From Mucilaginibacter terrigena (GTDB lineage: Bacteria > Bacteroidota > Bacteroidia > Sphingobacteriales > Sphingobacteriaceae): 64,000 nt of DNA. Positions 25,509 to 34,682 of this stretch are shown here, piece by piece. A program made the position numbers and the translations under genes. The notes below the pieces were generated by a model that was given only the letters and a program-made list of their open reading frames with translations, searched no databases and was not told where the DNA came from. Each line of letters opens with the position of its first letter. Positions within the stretch are counted from its first letter, which is position 1. The stretch covers positions 434,001 through 498,000 of the forward strand of contig NZ_SEWG01000004.1 in the NCBI RefSeq assembly GCF_004168255.1, in the 5' to 3' direction.

Positions 25509-27026
25509 TTATGGGTTTTGGGTTGCCAGCGGGTTGCTTAACACCTCGTCTATCGGTAAATAATAGATAGTGCGCGGGTTAGTGTAAGGCACCGTAAGGT
25601 TAGGGTAACCGGCAGGTGTTTTAGACAGATCGACATCAGTCTCTTTTAAACCGGCCAGATGGTAGCCCCAGTAAGCTTTGTTTAATGTGCGTTTGTTACG
25701 GAACACATCGTAAGTACGGTGGCCTTCAAATGCCATTTCTATACGTTTTTCATCCAGCACTACATCTAATGCGGTTTTGCCGCCCGGTACAACTTTATTG
25801 TACAGTGAACCTTCCAAGCCGCGGTTTTTGCGGATCATATCCACATCGTCAAGCGCATCTGCGGTTTTTCCTGTTTTAGCCTCGGCCTCGGCACGTATCA
25901 GGTACATTTCCGCTATCCTGAACATAATTGGCGAGCTTAAATTTGGCAAACCACCCTGGAACGAGAATTTACTGATATAGTACACTTCGATGCCATTTTT
26001 CTTCTGTACACCACCCGAGCCATCTGATAAAGGCACAATGTACGACCAGCGAACATCCTCGGGATGGGCCGACATGGCCGAACGTAATGATGATGAAGCA
26101 TATTCCTCGCCCCAGCCCGAGTTACCGTCTGAGTAGATCATTGATGCGATAGAACCAAATTTTCCGTAATCGTCAACCGGGGTAAATGCCACGCAGAAGA
26201 TAGTTTCGCTGCTGGTGGTTGCATTGGCAAATAAGGTTTTGTATTCGTTTTTATTAGCTAAAGTGAACTTACCTGAGTTAATTACCTTGTTTGCATACTC
26301 AATGGCTTTAGCGTTATCTTCTTTGTAAAGGTTAACACGCGCCAGTAACGACCATGCGGCTTCCTGCGATGCGTATTGCACACCACGTGGCTGGGTCATT
26401 AATGTCGCGGCTTTTTCGGCATCGGCAATAACAGAATCATAAACCTCCTGAACAGTTGAACGCGCCTTTTTAGCCGGATCGGTAAGGTTGGTACGCAGGA
26501 TGATACCAGGCGCACCAGGGTCAACAGAATATGGCTTGGCAAATAACCTTGCCAAATTAAAGTGGCAGAATGAACGGAGGAAGTAGCACTCGCCCAGCAA
26601 CTGGTTGGTAGCCGCATCTGTTTTCCCCGATTTTTCAACCGCATCTATAACGGTATTTACACCTGTAATGATCTTGTATGATATATACCAGAAGTAACGG
26701 GTGTTGCCCTGCGCCGGCGAATGATCAAGGCTAAAGCTGTAGTACAATGGGTCGGTAGTTACCTGGCCGCAAACAATATCATCGCTGGCAAAATCGCTAA
26801 GGTGATAAAACTGGCGCAGGTACATGTTGTTCTGGTCTACCGTACCGTTAAACTCAATATGGTCCTTAAACAAAGCGTAGGCTCCGTTCAGGGCGTTAGT
26901 TAAACCATCGCTGGTGGTTACCAGTGTGCCGGTACTAATGGCGTCGCTTGGGTTAACATCTAAGTTTTTACAGCTGCTTGCCGCAACTAACACAAGGGTT
27001 ATAATGGAGAATATTTTCTTTTTCAT
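25509..27026 (-). CDS. RagB/SusD family nutrient-binding lipoprotein, 505 aa
   Basis: A lipoprotein signal (LVAASSC, Cys19) precedes a SusD/RagB protein of normal length. Family features include the TPR-like region QLLGECYFLRSFCHFNLARLFAKPY, the FRIAEMYLIRAEAEAKTGKT repeat helix, and the C-terminal DEKRIEMAFEGHRTYDVFR block. SusD sits on the outer membrane as the lid of the SusC channel and captures oligosaccharides. It is encoded 28 bp downstream of susC and upstream of the PKD lipoprotein in the same operon. Confidence 0.95.
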   Translation of the reverse strand: MKKKIFSIITLVLVAASSCKNLDVNPSDAISTGTLVTTSDGLTNALNGAYALFKDHIEFNGTVDQNNMYLRQFYHLSDFASDDIVCGQVTTDPLYYSFSLDHSPAQGNTRYFWYISYKIITGVNTVIDAVEKSGKTDAATNQLLGECYFLRSFCHFNLARLFAKPYSVDPGAPGIILRTNLTDPAKKARSTVQEVYDSVIADAEKAATLMTQPRGVQYASQEAAWSLLARVNLYKEDNAKAIEYANKVINSGKFTLANKNEYKTLFANATTSSETIFCVAFTPVDDYGKFGSIASMIYSDGNSGWGEEYASSSLRSAMSAHPEDVRWSYIVPLSDGSGGVQKKNGIEVYYISKFSFQGGLPNLSSPIMFRIAEMYLIRAEAEAKTGKTADALDDVDMIRKNRGLEGSLYNKVVPGGKTALDVVLDEKRIEMAFEGHRTYDVFRNKRTLNKAYWGYHLAGLKETDVDLSKTPAGYPNLTVPYTNPRTIYYLPIDEVLSNPLATQNP

Positions 27027-27054
27027 ATACTTAATTTAATAGGCTGGGACCTGC

Positions 27055-30000
27055 TTAAAAGTTGAAATTAACGGTTAACAAATATTGGCGGTTGTTAGGG
27101 TACTTAAAGTCTGATACGCCCGGTGTTGCAAAGCTGCCCGGTGTAATGGTAGTTTGCGGGTCCTGGCCCAAAAAGTTCGAGAACGTAGCAACGTTATCGG
27201 CAGTTACACCTACTGTTACACCCTTCATGGCTATTTTGCTGGCCCATGCGGTTGGCAGGGTATAGCTAAAAGCAATGTTACGGATGGTGAAATAGCTGCC
27301 ATCCCTTAAATAACGGGTTGATGTTTCGGTAGAGTTGGCCGAGTTTTGCGGGCTTGGCTCTGTAGCCTGTGTATCGCCCGGGCCACTCCAGATCTTAGCG
27401 CCGGCAGGCAATTGTATCTGGTTGTAGTATGGTTCGTGGCCGTCGTTCATCATAAACCTTAAGTTGTTGCTAAATACTTTGTTACCATAGTTAAAGTAAG
27501 TACTTACACGTAAGTTAAAGTTTTTATATCTAAAACTGTTGTTAAATCCACCCTGGAACTTTGGCAGCGCCGAACCTACTTCCTGGTTGGTAGCCTGCGC
27601 ATAGTCTGATGTTTTTTCGCTGGCCACAGCTTTACCTTCGGTATTGTAAATGATCTTTTCCCAAACCGGGGCGCCTGTCTGCGCATCAACACCTAACCAT
27701 TTTGGCATGTAAAATTCAAAAAGATCGCCGCCGTTGCGGTAGATCTGCGAGATGCTCCACGAACCTGTTTTGATGATATCCGAAGGGAAACCTGATAGTT
27801 TGTTGTTGTTAAAGTTGATGGTAAAATCGGTGTTCCACTCAAAATCTTTGGTGCGTACGTTGGTTGAGTTGATCCCCACCTCGATGCCTTTATTAATTAC
27901 AGTACCCGCGTTATCCCATTTGGTTTCGAAACCAACTGATAACGGCTGCGATACCTGCAGCAACAGGTCCTTGGTATCGTTACGGTAAACATCCACGGTT
28001 AAATTTACGCGGTTAAATAAACCGATATCAATACCGGCGTTTATCTGGCGCTTGCTTTCCCAGGTTAAGTTAGGGCTTGCCAGCTGGTAAGGTACCGCGC
28101 CTACCAATGAGTTATACTGGGTAGTTAACGAGAACAGGCCCAGATACCGCGATGCGCCGATATCCTGCGTACCGGTAATACCGTAGCTGCCACGTAGTTT
28201 TAAGTTGCTGATAATGCTGTTATCGGCCATAAAATCCTCGTTGCTGGCTAACCATGCTGCCGATACCGATGGGAAACCACCGTACCTGTGGCTTGGCGAA
28301 AAGTTGGAAGAACCATCATACCTGAACGACCCCGACAGGAAATATTTGTTTTTGTAGTTGTAGTTTACCTGCGATATTAATGATTGCAGGATGTACTTAT
28401 TGTTAGCGCCGTTAACCAGCTGGTTGTTTGATACTACGTTAAGCACTTTCAACCCTTCGGGCAATCCTTTACCGGATGCGCCCGAGTACTCGCTTTTACT
28501 GGTCTCGAACGCGCCGCCTACAAAGCCACTCAGGTTATGATCGCCCAGTTTAAAATCAAATTTTAATAACTGGTTGCTGATAAGGCCGTAGTTAAGGGTG
28601 TTCAGTTCATCAATATAACCGGTGCCATGGTAGGTACCTGCTGCAACCGGCGATACAAAATTAGTCCCTTTATCAAATGACGATGCAACCCTGTTTGTAC
28701 TGGCAAATGTTAACCAGTTGGTAATGCGGTAATTAATACCCAGGTCGTAATTTATGTTGAACCCTTTGTATGAGTGATCGGAGTTTTGTACGGTGTTAAG
28801 CGGGTTGATCTTATCCCTCGACCACCATTTAAAGGTAGAGTTACCATCTACGTAAATTGGCTTGCCATTGGCATCATAAGGGTTATCCCAGGGCATGTTC
28901 AGGAACGAGTAGTACACGTCCATATAATCGTAGCTTTTGCCCTGCGATGCGCTCAGGTTAATATTGTTGGTAACATCAAGTTTTTTAGAGAAGTGGTAAG
29001 TTGAATTACCGCGCAAGTTAACACGCTCGAAATTGGTGTTAACAAATGTGCCCTTCTCTTTATAGTACGATGCACCCACGTAGTAATCATTTTTTTCTGT
29101 TTTGCCACTGGCAGACAGGTAGAAGTTATAAATAGGGGCTTTTTTAAACGATTCTTTCGACCAGTTATAATCCTGGTTGCGTAACGCTAAGGGGCGCTCG
29201 GCATAAAACTTTACCAGGTCTATCTTGTAAGAGTTATCAGTTGCGCCTACAATGTAATCGCGGTAAAACTCCTTTTGATAATCGTAAAGCTGGTTACTGT
29301 TCATCAGGTTCATTTTGCCAAAATCGGCCGTGCGGAAACCTGTAGAGATCTTGGCCTCGAACCTGGTTTCGCCTTGTTTGGCGGTTTTGGTTGTGATGAT
29401 GATAACCCCCGCGTTTGCCTGCGAACCATACAAGGCGGTAGCGCCGGCATCCTTCAGTACGGTAATGCTTTCTACGTCGTTAGGGTCGTAGTTACCGCCT
29501 ATGATACCATCAACCACAAAAAGCGGGCTTTGGCTGGCATTAACCGATGATACACCGCGCAGCCTTATTTCGGCAACTGCACCGGGCGCGCCACTGCTGT
29601 TTACTACCTGCAAGCCGGCAACCTTGCCCTGCAGCATAGTACCTACATCATTCGCGGTAACGTCTTTAAGCTTGTTGGCCGATACTACCGTAACAGCGCT
29701 GGTAAGCTCGTTTTGTTTTTTGCTGGTATAACCTACCACAACAACATCGGTTAGTTGCTGTACATCCTCGGTAAGTTGTACCTGCACGCCTGTTTGGCCT
29801 CCGGTTACCGGCACTTCCTTTGAAAGGAACCCTACAAAGCGGATAACTAATGTTGCTTTGCCCGCCGGCACATTCACGGTGAAATCGCCGTTAATGTTTG
29901 TCATGGCGCCTATGGTTGTGCCTTTAACAGAAACCGTTACGCCGGCCATGGGCTGCTTATCAAGCGCGGATACTACACGCCCCGTTACCGGTAAGGTTTG

Positions 30001-30063
30001 CGAAAAACCCTGCAGGCAAAACATGATAGCGCAAGAACAGATAAGTAAAATTTTCCTGATCAT
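27055..30063 (-). CDS. SusC/RagA family TonB-linked outer-membrane transporter, 1002 aa
   Basis: A signal peptide (about residues 1-21, ending GFSQ) is followed by a carboxypeptidase-regulatory-like domain (TGRVVSALDKQPMAGVTVSVKG, about 25-100), the SusC linker VVVGYTSKKQ, a TonB plug (VTVVSANKLKD ... LFVVDGIIGG, about 115-220) and a beta-barrel ending in NNRQYLLTVNFNF with the terminal aromatic. It imports oligosaccharides together with SusD using TonB energy. No STN domain is present, so sigma/anti-sigma transenvelope signalling is not expected; control instead fits the adjacent LacI regulator and upstream operators. Confidence 0.96.
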   Translation of the reverse strand: MIRKILLICSCAIMFCLQGFSQTLPVTGRVVSALDKQPMAGVTVSVKGTTIGAMTNINGDFTVNVPAGKATLVIRFVGFLSKEVPVTGGQTGVQVQLTEDVQQLTDVVVVGYTSKKQNELTSAVTVVSANKLKDVTANDVGTMLQGKVAGLQVVNSSGAPGAVAEIRLRGVSSVNASQSPLFVVDGIIGGNYDPNDVESITVLKDAGATALYGSQANAGVIIITTKTAKQGETRFEAKISTGFRTADFGKMNLMNSNQLYDYQKEFYRDYIVGATDNSYKIDLVKFYAERPLALRNQDYNWSKESFKKAPIYNFYLSASGKTEKNDYYVGASYYKEKGTFVNTNFERVNLRGNSTYHFSKKLDVTNNINLSASQGKSYDYMDVYYSFLNMPWDNPYDANGKPIYVDGNSTFKWWSRDKINPLNTVQNSDHSYKGFNINYDLGINYRITNWLTFASTNRVASSFDKGTNFVSPVAAGTYHGTGYIDELNTLNYGLISNQLLKFDFKLGDHNLSGFVGGAFETSKSEYSGASGKGLPEGLKVLNVVSNNQLVNGANNKYILQSLISQVNYNYKNKYFLSGSFRYDGSSNFSPSHRYGGFPSVSAAWLASNEDFMADNSIISNLKLRGSYGITGTQDIGASRYLGLFSLTTQYNSLVGAVPYQLASPNLTWESKRQINAGIDIGLFNRVNLTVDVYRNDTKDLLLQVSQPLSVGFETKWDNAGTVINKGIEVGINSTNVRTKDFEWNTDFTINFNNNKLSGFPSDIIKTGSWSISQIYRNGGDLFEFYMPKWLGVDAQTGAPVWEKIIYNTEGKAVASEKTSDYAQATNQEVGSALPKFQGGFNNSFRYKNFNLRVSTYFNYGNKVFSNNLRFMMNDGHEPYYNQIQLPAGAKIWSGPGDTQATEPSPQNSANSTETSTRYLRDGSYFTIRNIAFSYTLPTAWASKIAMKGVTVGVTADNVATFSNFLGQDPQTTITPGSFATPGVSDFKYPNNRQYLLTVNFNF

Positions 30064-30108
30064 ATTGTGTGAATTAGTTTATAGTTTTTTGCTTGGATAT
30101 TTGGTTAT

Positions 30109-30137
30109 TGTAAAAGTGATGTAAAATTGTTGTTAAC
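30109..30137 (-). promoter_or_regulatory. Shared PUL promoter-proximal element, copy 1
   Basis: A 29-bp block matching 20031-20059 at 25 of 29 positions, made of TGTAAA / TGTAAA / TGTTAA words with an 11-bp period. It lies about 46 bp upstream of the susC start codon. Confidence 0.6.
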
Positions 30138-30175
30138 GAAATACCACGGGCAGGGCGCAAACGTAAAAGAGGGTT

Positions 30176-30232
30176 ACGCAAACGGTTGCATGATTTACGC
30201 AAACGTTTGTTCTATTTTACGCAAACGTTTGT
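30176..30232. promoter_or_regulatory. Triple LacI-type operator upstream of susC
   Basis: Three sites of the same class as at 20100-20155: ACGCAAACGGTTGC (30176-30189), ACGCAAACGTTTGT (30197-30210) and ACGCAAACGTTTGT (30219-30232). The core CAAACGTTTG is a perfect palindrome. Spacing of 21-22 bp puts the sites on one helical face. Confidence 0.85.
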
Positions 30233-30328
30233 GTAAAATTCAGTTACCGGCTCATTTGCAGATTATTATTGGCTGTTTAGGGCACAAAGCACCACTAAAA
30301 ACCTGTTCGCGTCAAAAAGAAAAGATAA

Positions 30329-31363
30329 TTATTTGGCGGGGGTGTAATCTATCATCTCCGAATCGATGATATGCTGTAGCAGCGGGAGTTCGGTTGCATT
30401 GGGTTTTGCAGCATTGTTTATCAACTCGAAAAGAAAGCCCGCCGCCATTGACGATTGCTTGTAGGCAAATTGCTCTATTGATGCCAGCGGCACGCTATCC
30501 ATGTACTCCCAAATGGGCAGGTTAGCAAAGCTGATAAAACTGATATCTTTATTTACCACCAGCCCGGCGGTCTTAACAGCGGCTATGCAATCCAGCAAAA
30601 CATAATCGTTAAATACGATAACAGCGGTAGGCGGTTCCTCCAGCGATATCAGCTTGTTTATGGCCTTCAGGTTATCGGCCTTGCCCAGGGTTGTTGATAC
30701 GATGATGTCCTGGTCTACCGGCAGGCTGTTCTCCTTTAAACAGCGGATGTAGATCTCTAAGCGCTGCAGCGTGGCAGCCAGTTTAGCAGGGCCGTTGATA
30801 AGGCCAATACGGGTGTGCCCCATATTTACCAGTTTGGTTATAGCCTGCAGCATACCCGAAACCAGGTTACAGGCCACGTAATTGATATCTTTACGGCTTG
30901 GCACCCTGTCAAAAAACACTACGGGGATGTTGTATTTCTTCAGGCTGTCGAAGTGGTCGTAGGTGGATGTTTCTTTGGTGAGCGATACCAGCACCCCGTC
31001 TACACGATGGTCTTTCATGTTCTCCACTATCTTTTTCTCGCGCTCGAAATTATCAAGCGACTGCCCGATGATCACATTGTAATTACTGGCCTCGGCCGAA
31101 TCCTCCACCCCGGTTAGTGCGGCCGAAAAAAACGGTTCGGACAGGTCGGGGATGATAACGCCTATGGTATAAGTTTTACGTTCTTTAAAGTAGATGGCCA
31201 TTTTATTGGCCTCATAGCCCAGCTCTTTGGCTACCTTGTGTACCCGCATAGTGGTTACAAGCCCAATGCTCGGATGATCGTGCAGGGCCCGCGATACGGT
31301 GGATGCCGATACATTAAGCCGCTTGGCTATCTCTTTAATAGTAGGTAAATTATTCCTCGACAT
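30329..31363 (-). CDS. LacI family transcriptional regulator of the PUL, 344 aa
   Basis: The N-terminal HTH (TIKEIAKRLNVSASTVSRALHDHPSIG, residues 7-33) with the hinge helix ATTMRVHKVAKELGYEANKMA is canonical for LacI/GalR. The remaining 285 residues are the periplasmic-binding-like sensor (TIGVIIPDLSEPFFSAAL, VFFDRVPSRKDINYV, RIGLINGP). It lies just upstream of susC on the same strand, with three matching operators between. The effector is probably a sugar or sugar phosphate from the locus. Whether it represses or activates is not visible. Confidence 0.93.
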   Translation of the reverse strand: MSRNNLPTIKEIAKRLNVSASTVSRALHDHPSIGLVTTMRVHKVAKELGYEANKMAIYFKERKTYTIGVIIPDLSEPFFSAALTGVEDSAEASNYNVIIGQSLDNFEREKKIVENMKDHRVDGVLVSLTKETSTYDHFDSLKKYNIPVVFFDRVPSRKDINYVACNLVSGMLQAITKLVNMGHTRIGLINGPAKLAATLQRLEIYIRCLKENSLPVDQDIIVSTTLGKADNLKAINKLISLEEPPTAVIVFNDYVLLDCIAAVKTAGLVVNKDISFISFANLPIWEYMDSVPLASIEQFAYKQSSMAAGFLFELINNAAKPNATELPLLQHIIDSEMIDYTPAK

Positions 31364-31486
31364 TTTATGCTGGTACGGGCAATTCTCAGGTAGCTAAAAT
31401 ACTATATTAATTGTAAAGCTAACAATTTAGCCGCTGCAACAATAATACATTACAATTAGCCATTTATATAATGGCTTTAAAATATA

Positions 31487-31511
31487 ACGGCCCTGCACAA
31501 TGCAGGGCCGT
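31487..31511 (-). terminator. Hairpin after the ankyrin gene
   Basis: ACGGCCCTGCA and TGCAGGGCCGT form an 11-bp perfect stem with a 3-nt loop, 24 bp after the stop codon. The following bases on the minus strand are AT-rich (TATATTTTA) rather than a clean T run. Confidence 0.65.
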
Positions 31512-31534
31512 GTGTTTATATCAAAATTGGGGGC

Positions 31535-32083
31535 TTATTTGCTTTTTTGGGCGGCTGCTGCGGCAGTTGCGCTAAACAGGCTGATGGCTTCGGCGTTGTT
31601 AGCCTCCTTAGCGTAGTCAACAGCGGTTTTGTGCTGGTTATCTTTTGCCCTTGTATCCGCGCCATTCCGTAACAGTGTTGATGCTGCTTCGATATTACCT
31701 GCCTGCACGGCGGTAATCAGAGCGGTTGCACCGGTGCTGTTTTTAGCATCCAGTTTAGGGTAATGGGTCAGCAGCAGATCGGTAATGCGGATGTTTTTTA
31801 CCGATGCAGCCAATATCAGCGCGGTGTTGCCGGTTTTGTCTTTCACATCAACATCGGGGTTCCGTTGCAGTAATAATAGTACCGCCCTGTCGCTTCCGTT
31901 TTTTACGGCAGCAATTAAAGGCGAATTGCCCTGATCGTCTTTAGTATTTACATTAGCGCCTTTTTCTAAAAGGTATTTAACAGCCGGGATATCGTTTTCC
32001 TGTATGGCCGTAAAAATGTTTTGCGCGAACGTAGGCAGGGATAACATTAAGGATAAACTTAATAGCGAAAGTGTTTTTTTCAT
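31535..32083 (-). CDS. Secreted ankyrin-repeat protein, 182 aa
   Basis: A signal peptide (ends PTFAQ) is followed by about four ankyrin repeats of 33 residues: NDIPAVKYLLEKGANVNTKD, GNSPLIAAVKNGSDRAVLLL, GNTALILAASVKNIRITDLL and GATALITAVQAGNIEAASTL, then a capping repeat. Ankyrin repeats bind protein partners; the partner here is unknown. The start is set at the second ATG (MKKTLSLL, 32083), two codons inside the longest frame, because it begins a standard signal peptide. Monocistronic. Confidence 0.85.
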   Translation of the reverse strand: MKKTLSLLSLSLMLSLPTFAQNIFTAIQENDIPAVKYLLEKGANVNTKDDQGNSPLIAAVKNGSDRAVLLLLQRNPDVDVKDKTGNTALILAASVKNIRITDLLLTHYPKLDAKNSTGATALITAVQAGNIEAASTLLRNGADTRAKDNQHKTAVDYAKEANNAEAISLFSATAAAAAQKSK

Positions 32084-32089
32084 TTGCAT

Positions 32090-32394
32090 TGACTTAAAGG
32101 GGGTTATGAGTTAAATTTTTTTCAAGGGAAACTACGTAGAAACACGTGGTTTGGACTTAATCCGGTGTTACCTGAAAATTAAGTGCATAGTGCAAAATTT
32201 CGTATAGGGCAATGGGACCAAGAGTGTGATTAAAAAATAAAATCAAAAAGATGCCTAAACGTTACCCAAATTAACAGTTGCATTATTTTAAAATTTGATT
32301 AATAGTTTATATTAAACGAATGATAATAAATCAACACGCACTCAAATGACATTTAGATGACATTGCACTATATTTCCGATGAATTTGGCCCGTG
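32090..32394. other. Intergenic region between ankyrin and GH36 genes
   Basis: About 305 bp, AT-rich, holding the promoter of the ankyrin gene and the 3' end of the GH36 transcript. A near-repeat ATGACATTTAGATGACATT occurs at about 32346-32364. No ORF, strong hairpin or clear operator was seen. Confidence 0.35.
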
Positions 32395-34587
32395 TTAATT
32401 TACGGCGTCCAGTTGCAATACTACACTGGTATGGTAGCTGTTCACCTCGGGGTTAATGCCTACATTCATCAGGAAATCGCCTTTGTAAACCAGTTTACCT
32501 TCTAAAACAGAGCCGGTGCCGGGGTACAGGTTTATCTCCTTAACCGAGTATTTTTTCTGTGGATCGAGGCCCTTAAAACGGATAGGCGCTTTGGTACCTG
32601 CGTTATACCGGTTGTTCACCAGGTAGTTAAACACCACCGCTTTTGATTTGGCGGCATCTACATACATCAGCGAGGCGACATCGTTCCCCCATGGGCTTTG
32701 CAGGCGGTATTGGTCGCCATGCCATATGATATCCTTAAGGGCATCGTAGTTCTTTAAGGCTTCGTGGCAATAGGCCAGTTCCTGCTCGTTAAGCTTGCCT
32801 ACTACAATATCAAAGCCCATTTTACCCATCATGGCCACATCAATTTTAAACTTAATGGGTTGTTTGCCCCAATCGGTAACGTGGTTTGAGCTGGCAATAG
32901 CCGGGAAAAAGTAAGAGTATTCCCATTGGATGAACACCCTTTCCAGCGGGTCGGTGTTATCGCTTGGCCAATACTCGGTAAAGTATTTAAGCGCGCCGTA
33001 ATCAACCCGGCCGCCACCACCCGAGCATAGCATCAACGGCACTTTTGGGTATTTAGCGCGCACCCTATCCAGCACTTTATACAACCCGCGCACGTAATCG
33101 GTGTAGAGGTGGGATTGGTCTTTCTTGAGGTACGGCGAATAAGCGTTATAGATAACCGCGTTACAATCCCACTTTAAATAAGCCAGCTGAGGGTTTTTGG
33201 TAAAAAGGTTATCCACCACGCCGAATACAAAGTCCTGCACCTTGGGGTTAGTCAGGTCAAGCACCAACTGGTTCCTGAAGTATTTTTCGGGGCGGCCGCT
33301 TTCTTTGATCACCCAATCCGGATGGGCTTTGTACAGGTCGCTGGCGGGGTTAACCATTTCGGGTTCAATCCAGATCCCAAACTTTACACCATTAGCCTGC
33401 GCCTCTTTAACCAGTGAGCTGATGCCGTTTGGCAGTTTCAGCTTGTTCTCCTGCCAATCGCCCAGGCCGGCGTTGTCGCCGTTACGGGGGTGATTGTTGC
33501 CAAACCAACCATCGTCAAGCAAAAACATATCAACGCCAAGCTTTTTGGTATCCTTAAACAACTGCGCCAGTTTAGGCTCGTTAAAATCAAAATAGGTAGA
33601 TTCCCAGTTGTTCAACAGCGTAAGCCGCGTGCCCTCGCCGTCAACAATTTTATATTTGCGCGCCCAGCTATGCAATTTGCGGCTGGCATCGCCCGTACCG
33701 TGGTCGCTGTAGGTATAAACCAGCGCGGGGGTCGCAAACTCTTCGCCGGCTTTTAAATGGTACTCGGCAGCGGCGTTGTTTATACCGGCAATTAGTCTTA
33801 AATAGTTTGATGGCTCGGGACTCAACTCAAAATCAACCCTAAAATTACCAGACCATTCCAGCGAACCCAGCAGCACTTTACCCTCGTCTTCGGTAGCAGG
33901 CTTGTCCATCGATATAATAAAGGTTGACGGTTCGTATAGGTTGGCGCGGGTGCCCAGCTTGCTGTCAATGGTTTTTATACCGTGGGTTAATTTGCTTTCT
34001 TCAGGTCTCATTTCTGTCGCCCAGTTGCCGTGGTATTGTTTCAGCCAAAAACCATCAGCCTTAAAATTAAGATTGGCAGAAGCGAATTTATTCAGCGTAA
34101 CCACGCCCTTCTCGTTATGCGTAATTACCGACCACTGCTCGGTAACATCCTCTTTAAAAAATGTTTTATAATAAAGCTTTACTTCAAACGGGTAAGCGGG
34201 ATCTTTTAATGTTACGGTTAACATTGAAACGTTATCGTCAATTTTTGCTACCGCATGGCTGATATAATGCAAATCAAGGGATTTATTACCATCGGCATGG
34301 GTAACCGTTATGGCAGGCTCCGCAAGATTTGCCGATCCTGATGGCGTGTATGCATCGTCCAGTATCCCCGAATCGTCATTGGGTTTGTACATTTTCTGGA
34401 TAGAACCATATTCTTTGGCATCGCTTAGCTTCGTGCCAAAATAAACCATCTTCAGGTTCTTTTGGGCGTCGGTTTGCAGTACCAGCGCGTTGTGCTGCGT
34501 TTCTACAGGGATGGTTACTACTTGCGCATTGGCGAATAAGGCCACCGCAATAAGGCATGCGGTTAACAGGTAATTTTTGCTTCTCAC
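32395..34587 (-). CDS. Secreted GH36 alpha-galactosidase, 730 aa
   Basis: A signal peptide (ends FANAQ, about residue 22) precedes an N-terminal beta-sandwich, a catalytic barrel and a C-terminal domain, the normal GH36 order and length. The nucleophile is Asp474 in YLKWDCN and the acid/base Asp543 in YWPSDNTDPLER; the 69-residue spacing matches characterised family members. NNWESTYFDF, FLLDDGWFG and GIWIEPEMVNP are further family blocks. It removes terminal alpha-galactose from oligosaccharides. It is monocistronic and has no LacI-type operator upstream, so it is probably regulated separately from the PUL. Confidence 0.93.
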   Translation of the reverse strand: MRSKNYLLTACLIAVALFANAQVVTIPVETQHNALVLQTDAQKNLKMVYFGTKLSDAKEYGSIQKMYKPNDDSGILDDAYTPSGSANLAEPAITVTHADGNKSLDLHYISHAVAKIDDNVSMLTVTLKDPAYPFEVKLYYKTFFKEDVTEQWSVITHNEKGVVTLNKFASANLNFKADGFWLKQYHGNWATEMRPEESKLTHGIKTIDSKLGTRANLYEPSTFIISMDKPATEDEGKVLLGSLEWSGNFRVDFELSPEPSNYLRLIAGINNAAAEYHLKAGEEFATPALVYTYSDHGTGDASRKLHSWARKYKIVDGEGTRLTLLNNWESTYFDFNEPKLAQLFKDTKKLGVDMFLLDDGWFGNNHPRNGDNAGLGDWQENKLKLPNGISSLVKEAQANGVKFGIWIEPEMVNPASDLYKAHPDWVIKESGRPEKYFRNQLVLDLTNPKVQDFVFGVVDNLFTKNPQLAYLKWDCNAVIYNAYSPYLKKDQSHLYTDYVRGLYKVLDRVRAKYPKVPLMLCSGGGGRVDYGALKYFTEYWPSDNTDPLERVFIQWEYSYFFPAIASSNHVTDWGKQPIKFKIDVAMMGKMGFDIVVGKLNEQELAYCHEALKNYDALKDIIWHGDQYRLQSPWGNDVASLMYVDAAKSKAVVFNYLVNNRYNAGTKAPIRFKGLDPQKKYSVKEINLYPGTGSVLEGKLVYKGDFLMNVGINPEVNSYHTSVVLQLDAVN

Positions 34588-34628
34588 GTCAATAATTGGT
34601 TATAAATGTACAATAGACAATAATACGG

Positions 34629-34665
34629 CAAAAAAAAGCCCATAACAAAATGTTAAGGGCTTTTT
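34629..34665 (-). terminator. Terminator of the porin/Rieske/imelysin/DHOR operon
   Basis: AAGCCCATAACA and TGTTAAGGGCTT pair with one mismatch; on the minus strand the stem is followed by a run of eight T. It lies 18 bp after the di-haem oxidoreductase stop. Confidence 0.85.
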
Positions 34666-34682
34666 ATATAGTGTTTTATGAA

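Noticed and set aside
30155..30163. Fourth LacI half-site (GCGCAAACG)
   Set aside because: Only the left half matches; no right arm, so it was not counted as an operator.
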